NCBI GenBank assembly: GCA_036874045.1
Contig: CM072347.1
Coordinates: 9,612,501-9,676,500, forward strand
Reading direction: 5' to 3'
Length of the DNA: 64,000 nucleotides
Source of the DNA: Cymodocea nodosa
Lineage: Eukaryota; Streptophyta; Magnoliopsida; Alismatales; Cymodoceaceae
The notes under the pieces are model-generated. The model made no database searches and was not told the DNA's origin. It was given only the letters and a program-made list of their open reading frames with translations. Position 1 is the first letter of the stretch. Each line of letters opens with the position of its first letter. Made by a program: the position numbers and the translations under genes. Below, piece after piece: positions 53,864 to 64,000 of the stretch.

Positions 53864-54303
53864 TTAATCTTTCTTCCTAAGTTCATCTACTTCCTTCTAA
53901 AGCTTTTCTAATTGTTGTTCTAATTGATTTATATGCTCAATAACTCCTATAATGTCTCTAGAAGGTCCAGCTATCAAAACATCAACATAATTTCTATATT
54001 CTTTCACTGAAATGGCTTTAGATCTCATCCTTTTAAACATCCATTTCGTGAAATTAATACTATCCACCATCAGCAATGGAATCAGATCTCCATAAAATAA
54101 TTTCTTCTTTACTACTTTTAGTTTGGAGATAAATACTTTGTATCAATTAACTTGAATTCTGTTCACAACTACATATGTGGCCCACTTGACAAATTGACTA
54201 AGTTCAATGTCGTGGCCTTATCTTTGATAAATAGTTTTTACCAGTATGGTTGCAACCATGTGTGTCTTTCCATTTAATTACTTCAATCTATTTAATAATG
54301 GCA
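53864..54303 (-). pseudogene. accessory ORF, C-terminal remnant, element P
   Basis: C-terminal about 145 codons of the ORF seen at E 42303-42748: KKLFYGDLIPLLMVD-like, DIIGVIEHINQLEQQLEKL and the final KKD with TAA at 53864-53866. Everything upstream is deleted; sequence near 54303 jumps to the leader before the ORF (E about 40343). An AAACTCTC match at the breakpoint suggests microhomology-mediated deletion. Confidence 0.8.
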
Positions 54304-54329
54304 AACTCTCGCTATCTCACTCACTTCTC

Positions 54330-54490
54330 TATGGAGTTACGGTTAACTCCACAGACTAAGTTCATGGACTTAACAACAGTACTCCGTTGAGTTACAGTTA
54401 ACTCAACAGAGTAAGTTCATTAACTTATCTTAGACTCAGCGAAGTAAGTTCATTGAGTTAAGCTTAACTCAACGGACCTCCTGTAAAGTT
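54330..54490. repeat. cluster of TAACTCAACGGA palindromes, element P
   Basis: Equivalent of E 40150-40335: ACTCCGTTGAGTTACAGTTAACTCAACAGAGT and TTCATTGAGTTAAGCTTAACTCAACGGA regions. These could fold as hairpins of about 12-14 bp stems. Confidence 0.8.
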
Positions 54491-54529
54491 ATAACTAATA
54501 AAAATACTTATAATAATAATTTTTAATTT

Positions 54530-54850
54530 CGTTAAGACCAAAGAATTTTCGGTCTCACCGACTCTTAATTTTTCAACATTTTAGAATTGCAGTCAAACCA
54601 TTATATTCCTCGGTTGAACCAAAATTAAATACTTTTTACTTACTTTTTTTTCTACTAGTTGAACCGATACCATGCTTCGATAAAACCAACATTTTTACTT
54701 AATATAATATATATATATATATATTTTATGTTTTTCTATTTTGGTCAAACCGATGGATCCTTACGGTGTGTCCATAACAATTTTTTTCTTTTACTATAAG
54801 TTTCGATAAAATCGATAATTTCTTTCAGTTGAACTGTAACTATATTTAAA
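54530..54850. repeat. CGGTT..AACCG palindrome array, element P
   Basis: Homologous to the E array at 39815-40140, more decayed. It contains an (AT)n stretch at 54706-54724 not present in E. Confidence 0.78.
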
Positions 54851-54878
54851 TAAGTTTTTTTTTTTAGGTATCTTTTTC

Positions 54879-55999
54879 TTACATAGTAAAGCTCAAGTAG
54901 CCCTTTACTCTTACTTCTTCTATAATTCCAAAGGGACTTTTTAGAATTTTCAAAGTAGGTTTAAGTCCTTGTCCATTTACTTTAAATATATTCTGATTTT
55001 TAAGATTTTCAATTTCAATAGCTCCATAGGAATAAATATTTTGAATTATATAAGGTCCTACCCATCTAAATCTCAATTTTCCTAAATGGTTATGAAGTCT
55101 AGTCATGTAAAGATAGACTTCTTCTCCTATTTCAAAAGTTTTTGGAATAATTTTCTTGTTATGCCCGAACTTTATTTTCTATTTTTCTTTTACAATTTTT
55201 GAATAAGCTTCATTCCTAAATTCTTGTAATACAATCAATTACCTTTTTCTATTTTCAGCAACTTGATTTAAATTAGTGTCAAAGTTTTTAATGTCCAATA
55301 AGCTTTATGTTCAATTTCAGCTAGTAAATGGTAAATTTTTCCATATGCTAGTCTAAAAGGTGACATACCTAAGCTTGTCTTATAAGCAGTTCTATAAGCC
55401 CAAAGTACATCTATTAATCTATTAGCCTAATCTTTTCTAGTAGGATTTACTACTTTTTTTAAAATTAACTTAATTTGTTTGTTTGCACTTTCCATTTGTC
55501 CACTTGTTTGCGGATGATATGATGTTGCAATTTTGTGATTTACTCCATATTTCTTCATTAAGGCTTCAAAACTTCTATTACAAAAATGAGTTCCTCTATC
55601 ACTAATAATAGCTTTAGGTATTCCAAATCTAGCAATTATATTAGTTCTTATAAAATGTATTACCACTTTGTTGTCATTAGTTTTTGTAGGAATAGTTTCT
55701 ATCCATTTAGATACATAATCCACCTCCAACAAGATATAATTAAATTGATTAGACATAGGAAATGAACCCATAAAATCTATTCCCCACACTTCAAAGATTT
55801 CAACCTCAACAATAGGGTTTAGAGGCATCATATTCCTCTTTGATATTCTTCCTATTTGTTGACATCTTAAACAACTTAAGCAGTATTTATGAGCATCTTT
55901 GAATAGTGTTGGCCAATAGAATCCACATTGCAGAATTTTGGCAGTAGTTTTCCTTGAGCCAAAATGTCCTTCACATATTTGGTCATGACAGAAAGACAA
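54879..55999 (-). pseudogene. pol: gypsy integrase, element P
   Basis: The zinc finger MSFCHDQICEGHFGSRK...CLSCLRCQQIG and core [33 protein letters not shown] (DDE intact) are in the open segment 55999-55427. A broken linker follows. The C-terminal module LRFRWVGPYIIQNIYSYGAIEIEN (55080-55010) keeps the GPY motif. Ends at 54879. Frame interrupted between 55427 and 55106. Confidence 0.88.
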
Positions 56000-56175
56000 T
56001 ATGCTTTAATATTCAGTTTCTAGAACACACCTCCTAAAAATCAAGTCAAGATATTTCTTAAATAAGTATGGGTCTTCCCAATAGTAATATTTTACTCTTG
56101 AAAAGAACAATTCTTATCCTATCTATTCCAATCCTTAGGTGTTAAACCCGTAACTAAGTAATTAACTATGCCTAC

Positions 56176-56541
56176 ATACCAAGGTATTGTATTTATGGTC
56201 ATTAATTGTTCATTAGGAAAATTATCCTTAATTTCAATGTTTGATTTTTATATTTGTAATCTTGATAAATGATTTGCTACTACATTCTCACAACCTTTTT
56301 TATCTTTAATTTCTAAATCAAATTCTTGTAATAATAATATCCATCGGATCAATCTAGGTTTAGTCTCTTTCTTTGCTATTAGGTGTTTTAAAGTTGAATG
56401 ATCCGTGTATACTATCACTTTAATTCCAATTAGATATGATCTAAACTTTTCTAAGGCAAACACAACAACTAACAACTCTTTTTTAGTAGTTGTATAATTA
56501 ACTTGAGCATCATTTAAAGTTTTGCTTGCATAATGAGTCAC
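56176..56541 (-). pseudogene. pol: gypsy RNase H, element P
   Basis: [45 protein letters not shown], and VANHLSRL where the last Asp of DHLSRL is Asn. 97-residue open segment. Confidence 0.85.
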
Positions 56542-57627
56542 TCTCGGAGATTTTTCTATTTTCTATCTTAGCACTGCTCCTACAACAAAATCAAATGCAT
56601 CGCACATTAATTCAAATGGATGGCTCCAATTAGGTGCTTGTATTATAGGAGTTGAAATTAGGCTAGTCTTAAGCTTGAAAAATGCTTCTTTGCAATTTTT
56701 ATCAAAGTTAAATGGGACATCTTTTAATAGATTAGTTAAAGGTCTAGCTATTTTGCTAAAATCTTTAATAAATCTTCTATAGGATCTTGCATGTCCTAGA
56801 AATGATCTAATATCTTTTATTGTCTTAGGTTTTGGTAGATTAGAAATTACTTCTATTTTAGCTTTATCTACTTCCAGCCTTTTCTTTGAAACAACATGTC
56901 CCAAGACTATTCCTTGTTTAACCATGAAGCAACATTTTTCCCAATTTAGAACCAAATTTTTTTCCATACAACATTTTAATACTTGGTCTAAATTGTTTAA
57001 GCACACTTCATATGAAGTTCCATATATAGTAAAATCATCCATAAATATTTCTAAAAAATCTTTAGTCATTCTAGTGAATATGCCCTACATACACCTTTGA
57101 ATGGTAGTTGGTGCATTGCATAATCCAAATGGCATTCTCTTAAAAGCATAAGTTCCATTAGAACATGTGAAAGTTGTGTTCTCTTGATCCTCTAATGCTA
57201 CTAGAACTTGGTTATATCCTGAATACCCATCTAGGAAACAAAAATATTCTTGCCCTACTAATTTCTTTAGCATTTGATCTATAAAAGGTAAGAGAAAATG
57301 ATCTTTCCTAATCACAACATTCAACTTTCTATAGTCTATACACACTCTCTAGTCTGATTGAATTCTAGTAGGTATCAAGTCCTAACTTTCATTCCTAATA
57401 ACTATTAATCCTGATTTCTTGGGAACTACATGGATTGGACTAACCCATGAGCTATCATAAATCGGATAAATTATGTCATTATCTAACCATTTCACTATTT
57501 CCTTCCTAACTAATTCTTTAAGGTTTGGATTTAATCTCCTCTTAGGAATTCTAACTAGTTTAGCATTCTCTTCTAAATATATGTGGTGACAGCATATAGT
57601 TCCACTTAACCCTTTTATATCAACCAT
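56542..57627 (-). pseudogene. pol: gypsy reverse transcriptase, element P
   Basis: Three pieces: 57627-57382 (LSGTICCHHIYLEENAKLV, SSWVSPIHVVPKKSG), 57345-57085 (MCIDYRKLN, DHFLLPFIDQML, GYSGYNQV, MPFGLCNAPTTIQRCM) and 57069-56563 (EIFMDDFTIYG, IRSFLGHARSYRRFIKDFSKIA). The FMDD box is intact. Stops at 57382, 57346 and 57070 areas correspond to Gln/Trp codons of the family. Confidence 0.88.
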
Positions 57628-57879
57628 AGTCCATCCTATTGCTTCTTTATAAGTTTTTACTACATCTTTTAATTTAGAAATTTGATCCTCTTTTAAATCT
57701 AAAGTAATAATGATTGGACATGTTCATTTTTCTTCTAGAAATATATAGATTAATTTAGGAGGTAAAGGTTTTAAATCTAACTATTGACCATCAGAAGCTA
57801 GAGCTCCTAATTAGACATTTTCATCTTTTATATTAATCTCTTCTTGATCTCCTTCTACATCTATGCTTTCACTTATTTT

Positions 57880-58363
57880 TAAAGTTTTAGATTTTAGTTA
57901 CCTATTTAATTCTTCTTAAATCACATCATCTAGCATATCTCCTTCATCCTCTAGAAAGTCTATAGTATGTAAGGACATTTCTAACTCCTTAAACTTTTCT
58001 GGTTTGAAAATGTTTAGTTGAGTATCCTCATTACTATATGCTAACTTCATCACTCTAGTTTTACAATTTATAACAGCCCCTAATGTTGCTAAAAATGGCC
58101 TTCCCAAAATTAAAGATCTATCATGATTCTAATGCTTAATTTGTTGGAAATCCAAAATCACAATATCAATAGGATATATGAAGTTTTTGATTTTAATTAG
58201 GACATCTTCTATTTTTCCTCTAGGATATCTTATACTTCTATCAGCTAATTGAATGACAGTCCTAGTAGGGATTAAGCCTTCTAATCCTAAGGATGAAAAT
58301 ATAACACTAGGCATAACATTTATACCTACACCTAAGTCTATTAAGGTTCTTTCTAGAATGGTA
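57880..58363 (-). pseudogene. pol: gypsy protease, element P (cut by copia C)
   Basis: Minus strand from 58363: ERTLIDLGVGINVMP, so the active site DLGAG reads DLGVG. Then GLIPTRTVIQLADRSIRYPRGKIEDV, and GRPFLATLGAVINC (58107). TGGTA at 58359-58363 abuts the C LTR and is the probable target repeat. Upstream protease and gag of P lie beyond C, outside the window. Confidence 0.83.
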
Positions 58364-59833
58364 TGTTGAGTATTTTTGTTTTGATGATGTGTGCTGAATG
58401 AAAATAATCATATTTGCTCAATTACTATTGCTTGTGAAAAGAAATTAAAATCATCAATTAATACAGAAAAAGCTTACTGATATAAATACTTATCTGTATT
58501 GGATCTGAAGTTAATAACTAGTCGTTTCATTGCATTAATTTCTCATTTAGCTAAACGTTAAGTTAACGTGTGTTTTTATTGAAAAGCATGATATGTTTTA
58601 ATGTTATATCTTCTGTATCATGAACAGTGCACGTTTAGACAACTCGTTAAGTTAGAGTTTTGTTTGTATAGAGGTCACATGAGAACTCATTAAGTTAGAG
58701 GCTTAAAGGTTAAAATAGGTCACGTGATAACTCGTTAAGTTAGTGAGTAAAAGAAGAGACGAACTCGTTAAGTTAGTGTTATACACGTGGTGAAATTATA
58801 AGTTACGAATGTTGTATTGTATCACATGAGGTGTACATGTTTAACTCGTTAAGTTAACATAACTAAACACGTTGAGTTGCTATATTGAACACTAAGGCAA
58901 CACGTTAGGTTAGCGTTATAAACTTAAGTTGTTATTTTTGCACATGGTAATATTCTTATTATAAAAATATTTGTTTATTACTAGTTCATTGAGTTATCAT
59001 AACACAATGGAAATGGTTCGTTGAGTTATCATAACACAACGGAGATGGTTTGTTGAGATAGCATAACACCACAGACATAGTTCGTTGAGTTAGCTATGGT
59101 ACTTGTCATGTGAAATGGCACATGAGAAACTCATTAAGTTAGAAACGTTAAGTTATATATATACTTGTGTTACTCGTTTAGTTAACATTAAAGTAAGGAT
59201 TTCTTATTACACTGATGAAAAACTTTTGGACGAGAAAGTTTATTTTGTAGGAAATTTTTCAAAGATCCAAGACTGATGATTAAAGAAAATTCGAAATATA
59301 AACGTGGGTTAGAACGTGTGTGTTTCGATGAAGGAAAAAGAAAAGACGTGGAGAAGTGGAAAACTGGTGGTGGTTAAACGTGAAGGATATGCATGAAATG
59401 AAGATACAGTATAAAAGGCATAGAATTCTCGTTGATCAATTTATCCTTGCACACAAAACGAAAATCTTTTGAAGGATCAAACCATCCCTGCACACCAAAA
59501 GAAAAATCTTTTTCAGGGATCAAAAACACTTCTTTGGGAAAAATCTCTCAAGTGGAAGAAAGTTCAGTGAAGCATAAAAAGGTAAGATTTTCGTCACTAA
59601 AGATTTGAAGTATCAGAAGAAAGCAAATTTAGTGAAGCATGAAAAGACAAGGTATTCGTCACTAAAGAATTGCTAAAGAAGAAAAAGAAGAAGAAGAAAG
59701 ATCTCAAATAGGGAGAAAAGTTTTAAATTCCGCAAATTAGTTTTCTTTGTTTGTAGTTATGAAATTGTTTAGATGATACATGGTATCGAAATATAATTGC
59801 ATCTACAATTTCTGAGGAGAATTGAATTGTATA
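58364..59833 (+). mobile_element. 5' LTR of Sirevirus C (3' truncated)
   Basis: TGTTGAGTATTTTTG start, colinear with B and the solo LTR up to GAATTGAATTGTATA (about 59833). TATA box at 59410. CACGTG and ACTCGTTAAGTTAG motifs at 58635-58935. It lacks the extra block of the solo LTR. Confidence 0.9.
59410..59418 (+). promoter_or_regulatory. TATA box of Sirevirus C LTR
   Basis: TATAAAAGG in the same context (GATACAG before, CATAGA after) as in B and the solo LTR. Confidence 0.7.
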
Positions 59834-60443
59834 AAAAATTTAAGGGATGAATCATGCAGAATATTAAGGTACTTCAAGGGATGAATCATGCAGTAATAAT
59901 ATAAATCAATGTGATTTGTCAAATTGTACTTCTAACATGACTATAAATGTTTCTAAAAATCTTGTTTCTTGTTCTGGAAATTCAGTTTCTAATGTTTCTA
60001 AAATTTCAGACAATTGTAGTAAACTTAAAATTCAGAAACCTGAGCATGTAATTCAATACACTGGTATTAGACCAATTACTCATTCTACATGTGATAAAAC
60101 AAAAAATTCTTGTGCAGAAAAAGATTTTGTATGTACGAAAAGTGTTAATACAAGTACAAAATCTTGGTATGAACTTACAAAAATGTATAAGCGTGACCAA
60201 AATAAATTAACATCTCATAAAAATCTGTTTGGTCTTGATTATACTACATCTGAAAACAAAAAGAATGATTGTAAAAGCAATAATGCTATATGTGAGTATG
60301 AAGCTAATGATAAATCAATAGTACTTACAACTAATAAGAATATAAATGATAATGTTAAACTATTTTTAAACAAAAAGAAGAAATATGCATTTAATGAACT
60401 TGGTCCTCAACAACATTGGGTACCAAGAAAAAGTTTTTCTTAA
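59834..60443 (+). pseudogene. gag: copia gag C-terminal fragment, copy C
   Basis: Joined to the truncated LTR. The stretch AAGGGATGAATCATGCAG occurs twice, at about 59840 and 59877, a small duplication at the deletion joint. From 59893 it matches late gag of A and B in one open frame of 175 residues (from 59916), ending GPQQHWVPRKSFS and TAA 60441-60443. Confidence 0.85.
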
Positions 60444-60446
60444 TTT

Positions 60447-61230
60447 GTGTTGCAGGAGGAAACAACATCAAAATGGATCTTGGACAGTGGAGCATCAAGT
60501 CACATGACCAGACAAAAAAGTCTATTACAAAATTTTACAAATACCATGAAAGGAAGTGTAACATTTGGAAACAAAAGCAAAGATAAAATCATAGGTATGG
60601 GCAATGTTCAAATAACTCCTACTTGTGTTATTTCGAATGTACTATATGTAGAAAACCTAGGATTTAATTTGGTGAGTATCATAAAACTAACTGAAAATGG
60701 ATATTATGTAGTGTTTGAAGATAATGTATGCAAAATAATTGATAAAAATACAGATGAAATTAAGTTTATTGCTAAAAGAAAAGGTTCTGTATGTATTTTA
60801 TTTTTACCTTCTGGTGTAGTTGATTTAAATTCATGTTTGCTAGCTGAAACTAGTGATGCATATCTATGGCATAGAAGGATTGGGCATATAAATAAGAGAT
60901 TGTTACATAAACTATCTAGAAAATATTTAGTGAGAGGTTTACCAAAGATTAAATACTCAAAGAACTTTATGTGTGATGCATGTGAGTTAGGTAAACTTCA
61001 CAAAAACTCTTTTAAATCCAAAACTGATATTTCAAGCTTTTGAAATTATGTTTAATAGGGTTCCAAAAATTTCCTATATGAAACCATTTGGCTGCAAGTG
61101 TTTTATTCTTAATACTAAGGATAAAAGGGATAAATTTCAAGCCAAATCGGATGAAGGAATTTTTGTAGGTTACTCTACTAGAAGTAAAGCCTATAGAGTA
61201 TATAAAAATACTTCTAGGACTATTGAATAA
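60447..61230 (+). pseudogene. pol: copia protease and deleted integrase, copy C
   Basis: In frame with gag after one TAA. Protease motif DSGASSHMT is intact; HHCC finger HRRIGHINKRLL...MCDACEL intact. At about 61035 the sequence jumps from KTDISS to the integrase tail (FEIMFNRVPKISYMKPFG), deleting about 470 bp that encode all three catalytic residues; a frame change results. The tail ends at TAA 61228-61230. Integrase cannot be functional. Confidence 0.9.
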
Positions 61231-62297
61231 ACCCTCCATGTAAGCTTCAATGAAAATTCTCTTAGAGAATCTCAATCTAAAGCTGATAATGATGATATGA
61301 TCAATTTTCCAAATGAGTTAGAGATCAATAGAGAGATTGATGATTTATCTGAGAAAATCAAAAATATGAACTTAAATGATCAAACTAATGATGAAAGTGA
61401 TGGACTTTCAAATGTTGATGAGAATATTGAGGAAAATCAGAGAAATTGGCATTTTCTTCATCACATCCCATTACTCAAGTCATTGGTAATATTAATGAGG
61501 GAGTTAAAACTAGAGCTTCAGTAAATTTAAATAGTATGTGTATGTTTGTTTCTATGGTGGAACCAAGGAATATACAAGAAGCATTATCTGATGAAAATTG
61601 GATAGTGGCAATGCAATAAGAACTAAATCAATTCATCAGAAATGATGTATGGGAATTAGTCTCTCCACCAAAAAATCAGTCCATAATAGGTACAAAGTAG
61701 ATCTTTAAAAACAAAACTAACGAAACTGGTCAAATTATAAGGAATAAAGCTAGATTAGTTGCACAAGGGTATACATAGGAAGAAGGATTAGATTATGATG
61801 AAACATTTGCTCCTCTGGCTAAGTTAGAAAGTATTAGAATATTATTGGCCTATGCTTGTTATATGGATTTTAAATTATATCAAATGGATGTAAAGAGTGC
61901 ATTTCTAAATGGTTTAATTAATGAAGAAGTCTATGTAAAACAACCACCTGGATTTGAAGATATTAAAAATCCTGACTTTGTGTATAAATTGAAGAAAGCC
62001 TTATATGGTTTGAAGCAAGCACCTAGATCATGTATGAAAGATTGTCTACTTTTTTATTAGAAAAAGGCTATCATGGGAAAAGTGGATCATACTCTATTTA
62101 TTAAGAGAGATGGTAAAGATCAGATTGTTGTTCAAATATACGTGGATGATATAATTTTTGGAGCAACCTCTGATAAGTTGATAGAAATATTCTCTGAAGA
62201 GATGACTAATCAGTTTGAAATGAGTATGATAGGAGAACTTTCATATTTTCTAGGACTTCAAATTAAGCAAATGGATAAAGGTATATTTTTAAATTAG
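61231..62297 (+). pseudogene. pol: copia linker and reverse transcriptase, copy C
   Basis: Linker with INREIDDLSEKIKNMNLND, then RT blocks ALSDENWIVAMQ, GTK*IFKNK, ARLVAQGYT followed by the TAG (61776-61778) shared with B, LDYDETFAPLAKLESIRILL, QMDVKSAFLNG and LKKALYGLKQAPRS. A one-base and a two-base deletion near 62030-62065 shift the frame. The catalytic YVDD is intact at 62139-62150. Not interrupted by a solo LTR, so it serves as the reference for insertion N. Confidence 0.88.
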
Positions 62298-62315
62298 GAA
62301 AAATATGTAAATGAA

Positions 62316-63089
62316 ATGCTTAAGAAATTTAAGTTTAATGATACAAGGATTCGAGGAACTCCTATGAGTACTACTTTAAAGTTAGATATTGATGACATAG
62401 GAAAATCTATAGATCAAAGAAAATACAGAAGTATGATTGGTTCTTTACTTTATTTGACTGCTAGTAGACCTGATATTATGTTTGCTGTGTGTGTTTGTGC
62501 TAGATTTCAATCTAATCCTAAAGAATTACACTTAATTGCAGTTAAAAGAATATTTAGATATATACAAGGAACTAAAAATTTCAGACTGTATTATTCTAAG
62601 GATAGTTCAATAGATCTTATAGGATATACTGATGCTGATTATGCAGGATCTAAATCTGATAGAAAGAGTACCAGTGGCACATGTCAATTATTGGGAAATA
62701 ATTTGGTGTCATGGTTTAGTAAAAAGCAAAACTATGTAGCACTTTCTACAATAGAAGATGAATATGTTACTGCTGCACTATGTTGCACTCAGATTCTTTG
62801 GATAAGGCAAACTTTAGAAGATTTTGGATTATCTTATGATACAACTGAGATTTATTGTGATAGTAGTTCTGCAATAAATCTTTCCAAAAATCCTGTATTA
62901 CATTCAAGAGTAAAGCATATAGAGGTTAGACATCATTTTCTAAGAGATAACGTAATTAAAGGAAAAATTAAATTAGAATTTGTGTCTAGTAAAAATCAAT
63001 TAGCTAATATATTTACAAAACCTCTAGACGAAAATACATTATGCAACATTAGATTAAATTTAGGTATTTGTAGGCTATGTGTTGTGTAA
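62316..63089 (+). pseudogene. pol: copia RT C-terminus and RNase H, copy C
   Basis: 257 open residues: GTPMSTTLKLDIDD, RSMIGSLLYLTASRPDIMFAV, then RNase H YTDADYAGSKSDRKSTSGTCQLLG, SWFSKKQN, LSTIEDEY (Glu of TEAEY changed to Asp), IYCDSSSAINLSKNP, HIEVRHHFLRD and FTKPLDENTL. Ends at TAA 63087-63089. The longest open pol segment of the Sirevirus copies. Confidence 0.88.
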
Positions 63090-64000
63090 AATGCTTAAAC
63101 TCCACATAAAAAGATAAATATTATCGATGATGTTGTTCACCTCATAGATATTATATACTTATTATAAATATCTAAAGTAATATCTAAACTGCTGCTTAAG
63201 ATACTATGTATTTATTGTAAAATCATAGTAGTATCTTATTGATTTTAAGTAGTTTATCAATTTTAATGGTTTTTACGATTTTAAGTGGAAGTGTAAATGA
63301 AAAACATTAAATACTTTTGACATTCTGAAATTTTGATTAAATGTTTTCTTTGAATCAAGGAAAATGCATATGATCATGCATAAATTTGACTTAATTGATT
63401 AAACTTGTAGAATAAGTTATATGTAACTTATCTTAAATTGTTAATCAAAAGTATAAGCTTATTGAAACTTATTCATATTCTTAGTACAATCATAGAAGTA
63501 AAAATTGTATGAAATTTGTGTTTTATTGCATCTGTATTAATGGAATACATATATTGTGCTTAAAATGAAAAGTGCTTACAAAGTGAAAATCTTTGAGAGT
63601 TTATTGATTAGTTTGATCACGAGCCTTTTGTACTTCAGTAGATAGGTATGTAAAGATTGTTGTCCTGAAAAAGGATTCTTTAAATCTGGCAACCTAAGGT
63701 CCTGATCAGATCTGGGATTGTTGACTGAAAGCTCATTACACGGGTATATTAGAAAGCTCTTGTGTGATTCAAGCTTTTCAAACTAACTTTTAAAGAAAAT
63801 TATCAATATTTACTGTTTTGAAAAGAAAAAGTTGTTTCATTAATTACAGATATCTTTGAATCGCATATAGTTTATACCAATATGACTACTGATTTATTGA
63901 ATCAACATTAGTACTTTTGAAAACGTTTATTTGAGATACATTCTTTTATTCTCCTTGAATTAATCAAATTGAGTTCAAAGTTGTGTTTTGATTCATATAC
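63090..64000 (+). other. 3' non-coding block of copia C
   Basis: Colinear with copia B 9077-10000 and, from about 63200, with gypsy E from about 47120. No gene. The accessory ORF expected further right lies outside the window. Confidence 0.8.

Larger units (their letters stand above)
53434..58363 (-). mobile_element. Ty3/gypsy retrotransposon fragment P
   Basis: Minus strand, colinear with E: protease (58363), RT, RNase H, integrase, CGGTT array, CAACG array, C-terminal piece of the accessory ORF, and the following non-coding region to about 53434 (E 43180). The right end is the insertion of copia C in the protease coding sequence; the left end joins copia fragment G. Both LTRs are absent. 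Compared with E it lacks about 1.95 kb of the accessory ORF. Confidence 0.9.
58364..64000 (+). mobile_element. Ty1/copia Sirevirus-type retrotransposon C (internally deleted)
   Basis: 5' LTR (58364-59833, missing about 130 bp at its 3' end) is joined directly to late gag, so the primer site and most of gag are deleted. Then protease, integrase with a 470-bp deletion, RT, RNase H and the 3' block; the element leaves the window before the accessory ORF. Inserted in gypsy P. Confidence 0.92.

Noticed and set aside
54706..54724. (AT)n stretch as a matrix-attachment or origin signal
   Set aside because: Short simple repeat present only in P and not in the homologous E site; most likely microsatellite growth.

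Overview
This is a stretch of nuclear DNA from a flowering plant, probably a eudicot. It is strongly AT-rich and made almost entirely of LTR retrotransposons nested in one another. I found no bacterial-type operon, tRNA, rRNA or CRISPR array, and no confidently intact host gene. Two lineages dominate. One is Ty1/copia of the Sirevirus type: initiator-Met primer site, repeated AAAAAGGGGGAGA polypurine tracts, and an extra ORF after pol. The other is Ty3/gypsy of the Athila type: Asp-tRNA-like primer site, GPY/F integrase tail, LTRs near 2 kb. Every pol gene is broken, so this is a decayed graveyard of elements.

Layout, left to right. 1-3200: minus-strand Sirevirus fragment A. 3200-14979: plus-strand Sirevirus B, joined head-to-head to A, with its RT split by a solo LTR (N, 5888-8069) and ending in a 3' LTR (13428-14979). 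14980-21154: gypsy D (minus), which B interrupts. 21155-25455: 3' LTR and 3' end of gypsy H (minus), into which D is inserted; it also holds a Sirevirus solo LTR (22147-23887). 25456-32059: 3' end of Sirevirus K (minus), split by a structurally complete gag-only element L (25709-31972). 32060-33324: truncated gypsy-type LTR M (minus). 33325-50164: long gypsy E (plus) with several extra ORFs. 50165-53433: copia fragment G (minus). 53434-58363: gypsy P (minus). 58364-64000: Sirevirus C (plus), inserted in P and running off the window. Perfect 5-bp target-site duplications support three insertions: TGGAT (N), ATTTC (solo LTR) and GACTT (L).

The most unusual content is the set of modules shared by the copia and gypsy families, which normally have nothing in common outside pol. 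(i) A homologous accessory ORF of about 755 codons follows pol in copia B (10662-12929) and gypsy E (40490-42748), and is truncated in gypsy P. (ii) A non-coding block of about 0.9 kb lies after pol in copia B and C and just before the 3' LTR in gypsy E. (iii) A U3 block of about 290 bp is shared by Sirevirus LTRs and the gypsy H LTR, with a shorter match in D. (iv) Families of short palindromes recur in LTRs and between ORFs of all the elements.

Gypsy E also appears to have a split gag. Its 5' gag begins at the zinc knuckle, as in D, while a capsid-type gag ORF lies about 9 kb downstream (43887-45080). An F-box protein ORF (45289-46427) follows. Palindrome clusters precede each of these downstream ORFs. 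Together these describe a modular, multi-ORF gypsy element that exchanges parts with Sireviruses. This is the best candidate here for something undescribed.
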